Part shown: piece after piece, positions 4,535 through 8,234 of the stretch
How positions within the stretch are numbered: the stretch's first letter is position 1
Layout of the letters: every line of letters begins with the position of its first letter
Source: a bacterium
GTDB taxonomy: Bacteria > Desulfobacterota > Deferrisomatia > Deferrisomatales > BM512
DNA: 8,234 nucleotides
Reading direction: 5' to 3'
Assembly (NCBI GenBank): GCA_009724975.1
Contig: SRXB01000080.1
Span: forward strand, 1 to 8,234
The notes under the pieces: model-generated
Database searches by the model: none
What the model was told of the DNA's origin: nothing
What the model saw: the letters and a program-made list of their open reading frames with translations, nothing else
Made by a program: the position numbers and the translations under genes

Positions 4535-5770
4535 TCACTTCCCCCACTTCCCCTTGATCCTCTCCACCGCCTCGATCACATTCTCCTTATGGCCGAAGGC
4601 CGAGAGCCGGAAGAACCCTTCGCCTGATGGCCCGAACCCCGACCCCGGCGTGCCGACCACATGGCACTCATTGAGGAGCTTGTCGAAGAAGTCCCAGGAG
4701 GAGAGGCCGCCCGGCGTCTTCAGCCAGATGTAGGGGGCATCGACCCCGCCGTAGCAGGTGATGCCGGCGGCCGACAAGCCCTCGCGAATGATGCGGGCGT
4801 TGTCCATGTAGTAGTCGATGATCTCCTTGGTCTGCGCCCACCCCTCGTCCGAATAGACCGCCGCGGCGGCCTTCTGCACCGGGTAGGAGGCGCCGTTGAA
4901 CTTGGTGGTGGTGCGGCGCAGCCAGAGCTTGTTGAACGAGTACTTCTCGCCGGTGGCCGTCGTCCCCATCACCTCCTCGGGGACCACCACCAGCCCGCAG
5001 CGCACCCCGGTGAAGCCGGCGGTCTTGGAGAAGGAGCGGAACTCGATGGCGCACTGTTTCGCCCCTTCGACTTCATAAATCGAGTGGGGGATCTCCGGGT
5101 TGGTGATGAACGCTTCGTAGGCGGCGTCGAAGAAGATCACCGCGCCGCTTTGGTTGGCGTAGTCGACCCACTTCTTCAACTCCGCCTTGGTCGCCACCGC
5201 CCCGGTCGGGTTGTTGGGGAAGCACAGGTAGATGATGTCGACCTTTTGCTTCGGCAGCTCGGGGATGAAGTTGTTGGCCTCGTTGCACGGCATGTAGACG
5301 ATGTTCTTGTAGTAGCCCTTCTCGTCGGCCTCGCCGGTGCGGCCGATCATCACGTTGGTGTCGTTGTACACCGGGTAGACCGGGTCGCCGATCGCCACCA
5401 CGTTGTCGAGCGCGAAGATGTCGAGGATGTTGGCGCAGTCGCACTTGGAGCCGTCGGAGATGAACATCTCCTCGGTCTTGAGCGACACGCCGAGCGGCTT
5501 GTAGCTCTTCTCGATGATGGCGTTGATCAGCCAGTCGTACCCCTGCTCCGGGCCGTAGCCGGCGAAGTTCTGGGTGGTGGCCAGATCGTCCACGGCGTCG
5601 TGGAACGCCTTGATCACCGCCGGGGCCAGCGGCCGGGTGACGTCGCCGATGCCGAGGCGGATGACTTTGGCGCTAGGGTTCGCCGCAGCGAATTCGCGCA
5701 CGCGGCGGCCGATTTCGGGGAAGAGGTAACCTGCTTTGAGCTTCAGATAATTGTCGTTGATTCTTGCCAC
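4535..5770 (-). CDS. dapL: LL-diaminopimelate aminotransferase
   Basis: DapL is a cytosolic, homodimeric class I/II PLP aminotransferase. It converts L-tetrahydrodipicolinate directly to LL-diaminopimelate with glutamate as amino donor, bypassing the acyl-intermediate steps of lysine and peptidoglycan precursor synthesis. The 411 residues match the usual length. Seen: the family N-terminus ARINDNYLKLKAGYLFPEI, PNNPTG (185-190), Asp215 and Tyr218 for the cofactor, SFSKTAG with the PLP Lys249, and FFRLSAFG with the substrate carboxylate Arg388. The start is GTG 5770, preceded by GGAGG with a short 4-nt spacing; no upstream ATG fits. It is the third dap gene in the direction of transcription and is separated from dapB by a hairpin and a repeat copy, so it may have its own promoter or rely on read-through. 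Confidence 0.96.
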   Translation of the reverse strand: MARINDNYLKLKAGYLFPEIGRRVREFAAANPSAKVIRLGIGDVTRPLAPAVIKAFHDAVDDLATTQNFAGYGPEQGYDWLINAIIEKSYKPLGVSLKTEEMFISDGSKCDCANILDIFALDNVVAIGDPVYPVYNDTNVMIGRTGEADEKGYYKNIVYMPCNEANNFIPELPKQKVDIIYLCFPNNPTGAVATKAELKKWVDYANQSGAVIFFDAAYEAFITNPEIPHSIYEVEGAKQCAIEFRSFSKTAGFTGVRCGLVVVPEEVMGTTATGEKYSFNKLWLRRTTTKFNGASYPVQKAAAAVYSDEGWAQTKEIIDYYMDNARIIREGLSAAGITCYGGVDAPYIWLKTPGGLSSWDFFDKLLNECHVVGTPGSGFGPSGEGFFRLSAFGHKENVIEAVERIKGKWGK

Positions 5771-5790
5771 GTTTCCTCCGGGGAACGGCC

Positions 5791-5903
5791 CTTTTCCGCA
5801 ATCTCGGCGTTGGCCGGCGGGACTCCTTGTGCGACGTAGCTCCGCTACGCCTTACGCGTCGTCCCTTGCCCGCCTTGACCTTGCGAAAAATTGCTCGTTC
5901 AAG
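5791..5903. repeat. Intergenic repeat, copy A (dapB-dapL gap)
   Basis: This is a ~113-nt element similar along its whole length to 6775-6887. Shared blocks in the same order are CTTTTCCGC, CTCGGCGT, GCCGGC, CGACGTAGC, CTTGCC, CCTTGA, CGAAAAA and TTCAAG. A central hairpin, CGTAGC-TCC-GCTACG (5835-5849), is perfect. It may be a dispersed repeat of this genome or a conserved RNA element. Confidence 0.7.
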
Positions 5904-5921
5904 TGCGATTGATTTTGATAA

Positions 5922-5943
5922 AGGGGCGGCAGGAACCGCCCCT
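5922..5943 (-). terminator. Hairpin terminator after dapB
   Basis: AGGGGCGG (5922-5929) and CCGCCCCT (5936-5943) form a perfect 8-bp stem with a six-base loop, 4 nt past the dapB stop. The following minus-strand bases (TTATCAAAATC) form only a weak T-tract, so termination may be partial and allow read-through to dapL. Confidence 0.6.
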
Positions 5944-5947
5944 CATG

Positions 5948-6751
5948 TTAATTCAGGCCTAAAACATCCTGCATGTCATAGAGACCGGGTTTTTGGGTGG
6001 CGAGCCATGAGGCCGCTCTGACCGCACCCCTTGCAAACATGTCGCGACTCATCGCTCTGTGGCTCAACTCGATGCGCTCGCCCATGCCGATGAAGTAGAC
6101 GGTGTGCTCGCCGACGATGTCGCCGCCGCGCACGGTCTGCATGCCGATCTCCTCTTTGGTGCGCTCGCCGGTAAAGCCTTCGCGGTGGCAGTTGGCGACC
6201 GCATGGTAGTCGCGCCCGAGGGCCTCGGCGACCACCTCGCCCATGCGCACCGCGGTCCCCGAGGGGGCGTCCTTCTTCTTGTTGTGGTGCAGTTCGACGA
6301 TCTCGACGTCGAAGCCATCGCCCAAGGACTTGGCGATCTCTTTCAGCACCTTGAAGCAGACGTTGACGCCGACGCTCATGTTCGGCGCGGAGACGATCGG
6401 GATAACCTTGGCGAACCCGGCGAGCTTGGCCTTCTGCTCCGGGGTGAAGCCGGTCGAGCCGATGACCATGCTTTTGCCCAGGCGGGCGCAGACCGCGGCG
6501 TTCTCCAGCGTCACCTCGGGGAAGGTGAAGTCGATCAGCACATCCGAGGCGGCCATCGCCTGCTCCAGGCTGCCGGTAATCGCCACAGCGAGGCGGCCGC
6601 AGCCGGCCACCACGCCGGCGTCCTCGCCGAGCAGCTTGTGGGCCGGGTGCTCGACGGCCCCGGCGACGGTCAGCCCGTCGGCCTCGTGGGTCAGGCAGAT
6701 GATGCGCTGGCCCATGCGGCCGGCGGCGCCGGTGACGGCAACTTTAATCAT
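5948..6751 (-). CDS. dapB: 4-hydroxy-tetrahydrodipicolinate reductase
   Basis: DapB uses NAD(P)H to reduce the DapA product to tetrahydrodipicolinate, the substrate of DapL. It is cytosolic and forms tetramers. The protein has 267 residues, the normal length. The N-terminal dinucleotide fold has GAAGRMG at 8-14. ELHHNKKKDAPSGTA (153-167) carries the catalytic His/Lys motif (His155/His156, Lys159/Lys160) and the SGT substrate loop. ATG 6751 was chosen because MIKVAVTGAAGRMG is the family N-terminus and AGGAG lies 5 nt upstream; eight extra in-frame residues further upstream are unsupported. It lies between dapA and dapL in pathway order, all on the same strand. Confidence 0.96.
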   Translation of the reverse strand: MIKVAVTGAAGRMGQRIICLTHEADGLTVAGAVEHPAHKLLGEDAGVVAGCGRLAVAITGSLEQAMAASDVLIDFTFPEVTLENAAVCARLGKSMVIGSTGFTPEQKAKLAGFAKVIPIVSAPNMSVGVNVCFKVLKEIAKSLGDGFDVEIVELHHNKKKDAPSGTAVRMGEVVAEALGRDYHAVANCHREGFTGERTKEEIGMQTVRGGDIVGEHTVYFIGMGERIELSHRAMSRDMFARGAVRAASWLATQKPGLYDMQDVLGLN

Positions 6752-6774
6752 GAGAGCTCCTGTAGAACGCGACA

Positions 6775-6887
6775 CTTTTCCGCCAACTCGGCGTCAGCCG
6801 GCACGAGGTTCATGCTCGACGTAGCGCTGCTGCGCCTGGCCCCTCGCTTGCCTTCCTTGATTTGACGAAAAAATGCGCGCATTCAAG
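6775..6887. repeat. Intergenic repeat, copy B (dapA-dapB gap)
   Basis: This is a diverged copy of 5791-5903, of equal length and in the same orientation. The central hairpin is kept as CGTAGC-GCT-GCTGCG, where one A-U pair becomes a G-U, so pairing survives. It fills most of the gap between dapA and dapB. Confidence 0.7.
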
Positions 6888-6906
6888 GGCCTTCCAGGGA
6901 AGGCCC
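6887..6906 (-). terminator. Strong hairpin after dapA
   Basis: GGGCCTTCC (6887-6895) pairs perfectly with GGAAGGCCC (6898-6906), 23 nt past the dapA stop. The apparent two-base loop probably opens to four or more. There is no T-run downstream on the minus strand, so it may be a weak terminator or an RNA-stabilising stem. Its outer arm abuts the end of repeat copy B. Confidence 0.45.
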
Positions 6907-6929
6907 GCAAAAGGCAAAATTCAAATAAA

Positions 6930-7805
6930 CTAGATGAGCTTGTACCGCTCCAGGATCCCCTTGAGCTTCTCCAGGTTGGCCGGCTGCATCTCCACCAGCG
7001 GCAGGCGCACGTTCAGCTGCAGCTTGCCCATCAGGGCGAGGGTGGTCTTGACCGGCACCGGGTTCGACTCGATAAACATGGCGTTGTGGAAGTCCAGAAG
7101 GTGCAGGTGCAGCTTGCGGGCGGTGGCGTGGTCGCCGCGGTTGACCGCCTCGACCAGCGCCTTGACCTGCCCCGGGATGGCGTTGGCCGACACCGAAATG
7201 ACGCCGGTGGCGCCGATGGCCATCATCGGGTAGGTGAGGAAGTCGTCGCCGGAGATCATCTCGATCTTGTCGCCGGCTTTCGCCAGGATCTGGCCGATCT
7301 GGGTCATGTCGCCGGAGGCTTCCTTGATGGCGACGATGTTGGGGATCTCGGCGAGGCGCGCGGTGGTGTCGGCGGTCATGTTGACGCCGGTGCGGCCGGG
7401 GACGTTGTACAGCACCTGCGGCAGGGCCACGGTCTCGGCCAGCTTCTTGTAGTGCTGGTAGATCCCCTCCTGCGACGGCTTGTTGTAGTAGGGGCAGACC
7501 AGCAGCAGGCCGTCGGCGCCCATCTTCTTGGCGTTCTGCGAGAGGTGGATCGCCTCGTCGGTGTTGTTGGCCCCGGTGCCGGCCAGCACCGGCACGCGCT
7601 TGGCGACCTGGTCGATGCAGACCTGGATGACCCGGTCGTGCTCGTCGAAGTCGAGCGTGGCGGATTCGCCGGTGGTGCCGCACGGCACGATGACGTCGGT
7701 GCCGTTCTCAAGCTGGAACTCGATCAGCTGGCGGTAGGTGTTCTCGTCGAACCGCCCCTGGCTGTCGAACGGCGTGACGATTGCGACCATCGATCCACGG
7801 AACAT
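6930..7805 (-). CDS. dapA: 4-hydroxy-tetrahydrodipicolinate synthase
   Basis: DapA condenses pyruvate with aspartate semialdehyde, the first step committed to the diaminopimelate/lysine branch. It is a cytosolic (beta/alpha)8 aldolase. The 291 residues are the usual length. Catalytic residues sit at the E. coli numbers: Thr44-Thr45 in CGTTGE, Tyr107 in PYYNKP, Tyr133 in LYNVPGRTG, Arg138, and the Schiff-base Lys161 in AIKEASGD. ATG 7805 was chosen because GAGGAGG (7819-7813) lies 7 nt upstream and MFRGSMVAIVTPF is the family N-terminus. An in-frame GTG at 7826 lies upstream of that ribosome site and is rejected. It is first of the three dap genes. No lysine riboswitch-like leader was recognised. 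Confidence 0.97.
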   Translation of the reverse strand: MFRGSMVAIVTPFDSQGRFDENTYRQLIEFQLENGTDVIVPCGTTGESATLDFDEHDRVIQVCIDQVAKRVPVLAGTGANNTDEAIHLSQNAKKMGADGLLLVCPYYNKPSQEGIYQHYKKLAETVALPQVLYNVPGRTGVNMTADTTARLAEIPNIVAIKEASGDMTQIGQILAKAGDKIEMISGDDFLTYPMMAIGATGVISVSANAIPGQVKALVEAVNRGDHATARKLHLHLLDFHNAMFIESNPVPVKTTLALMGKLQLNVRLPLVEMQPANLEKLKGILERYKLI

Positions 7806-7860
7806 GATGCATCCTCCTCGAGACACTGCGGAATGAGTTGTTATTTGTCGGTCAGTTGCG

Positions 7861-7872
7861 CCCGCATGCGGG
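7861..7872. other. Perfect 12-bp palindrome in the dapA leader
   Basis: CCCGCATGCGGG is a perfect palindrome located between the fibronectin-domain gene and dapA. On the plus strand it is followed by TCTTTCT. It could be part of a terminator for the preceding minus-strand gene or a regulatory site, but no T-run follows on that strand. Confidence 0.4.
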
Positions 7873-7878
7873 TCTTTC

Positions 7879-7907
7879 TACGTAGCACAGCGGCCCGGTG
7901 TTGTAAA
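7879..7907 (-). promoter_or_regulatory. Weak promoter candidate for dapA
   Basis: On the minus strand TTTACA (7907-7902) is followed after 17 nt by TACGTA (7884-7879), with a TG one base upstream. The -10 is poor, so this is offered only as the best candidate in the gap. Confidence 0.25.
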
Positions 7908-7922
7908 GGCCGTATCCGCGGC

Positions 7923-8234
7923 CTAGCGCGGCGTGGCGGCACTTTCCGGCGACGAGGCGCTCTCGAGCAGCAGGTCGCCGCTGCGCACCACGGTGGTGAC
8001 GCGGTAGACGGCCTCGCGCCCGGCCTCGCCGACGAAGTCGGTCAGGCGCGGCTCGCGCAGCGGTTCGGCGTTCAGCGCCAGCGGCAGGTAGACGCCGCCG
8101 GCCGGGCGCCGGTAGAGGTTGTAGCCGAGCAGCTGCTGGCCGGCCGGCAGGGCCGCCGGCGGGGTCCAGTCGAGGCGCACCTGGCGCTCGCCGGCGGTGG
8201 CCTGCAGGGCGGCGGGGGCCGGCGGCGGCGGCAT
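7923..8234 (-). CDS. Fibronectin type III domain protein, C-terminal part (runs off the window)
   Basis: Only the last ~103 residues are visible, and the start lies beyond the right edge. The Met at the very edge (MPPPPAPAA) is probably internal, inside a proline-rich linker. Residues ~7-97 of the visible part form a fibronectin type III fold: LQATAGERQVRLDWTPP, then GYNLYRR, LTDFV and YRVTTVV are its typical strand motifs. The stop is TAG at 7925-7923. Such proteins next to lysine genes in Geobacter-like genomes are usually annotated as lipoproteins, but the signal peptide cannot be seen here. It points the same way as dapA with a 117-nt gap, so co-transcription is possible. The function is unknown, possibly envelope protein-protein or carbohydrate contact. 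Confidence 0.8.
   Translation of the reverse strand: MPPPPAPAALQATAGERQVRLDWTPPAALPAGQQLLGYNLYRRPAGGVYLPLALNAEPLREPRLTDFVGEAGREAVYRVTTVVRSGDLLLESASSPESAATPR

Noticed and set aside
4661..5839. A 392-residue plus-strand reading frame antisense to dapL
   Set aside because: It is made of V/G/D/L/R-rich low-complexity protein typical of the antisense frame of a GC3-biased gene, and dapL on the other strand is unambiguous.
6059..6865. A 268-residue plus-strand reading frame antisense to dapB
   Set aside because: Same antisense effect; dapB has all its family motifs.
7806..7922. A lysine riboswitch before dapA
   Set aside because: The gap is only 117 nt, too short for the L-box, and none of its conserved junction sequences were seen.
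1..8234. tRNA, rRNA, CRISPR array, transposase or integrase
   Set aside because: Nothing matching a cloverleaf with a TTCRA-type T-loop, rRNA signatures, regularly spaced repeats or recombinase motifs was found on either strand.

Overview
The window most resembles the chromosome of a Desulfuromonadales-type bacterium (Geobacter/Desulfuromonas relatives; inference). The reasons are a GC-rich LL-diaminopimelate aminotransferase lysine pathway (dapA-dapB-dapL), a fibronectin-type-III protein next to it, and hairpin-rich intergenic repeats. No rRNA, tRNA, CRISPR array, transposase or integrase was found.

Layout. (1) Positions 1-620 hold no convincing gene. They carry a dense cluster of perfect or near-perfect inverted repeats and look like a dispersed non-coding repeat element. 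(2) Positions 621-1486, minus strand: an overlapping pair made of an XRE-family repressor and an ImmA/IrrE-type zinc metallopeptidase. (3) Positions 1487-1691: a divergent AT-rich control region with a perfect 7+1+7 palindrome and promoter-like hexamers facing both ways. (4) Positions 1692-4470, plus strand: a tight five-gene operon encoding a 57-residue protein of unknown function, a ubiquitin-like protein whose C-terminus is GGGNA, an E2-like protein, a JAB/JAMM metalloprotease and a ThiF/E1-like activating enzyme. (5) A convergent terminator. (6) Positions 4535-7805, minus strand: dapL, dapB and dapA, each separated by a structured gap; the two gaps contain diverged copies of the same ~113-nt repeat. 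(7) The C-terminal end of a fibronectin type III protein runs off the right edge.

How it works together. Region 4 looks like a bacterial ubiquitin-like conjugation system: JAB trims the Ubl tail and probably also deconjugates, ThiF/E1 adenylates the exposed glycine, and E2 transfers it. The system belongs to the broad class of bacterial Ubl-E1-E2-JAB operons, some of which (type II BIL, Bub) defend against phage. The divergent XRE/ImmA pair resembles repressor/protease switches such as ImmR/ImmA and CapH/CapP, so the natural hypothesis is a stress- or phage-induced defence module. The module is visibly AT-richer than the dap genes, which suggests horizontal acquisition next to a housekeeping lysine cluster.
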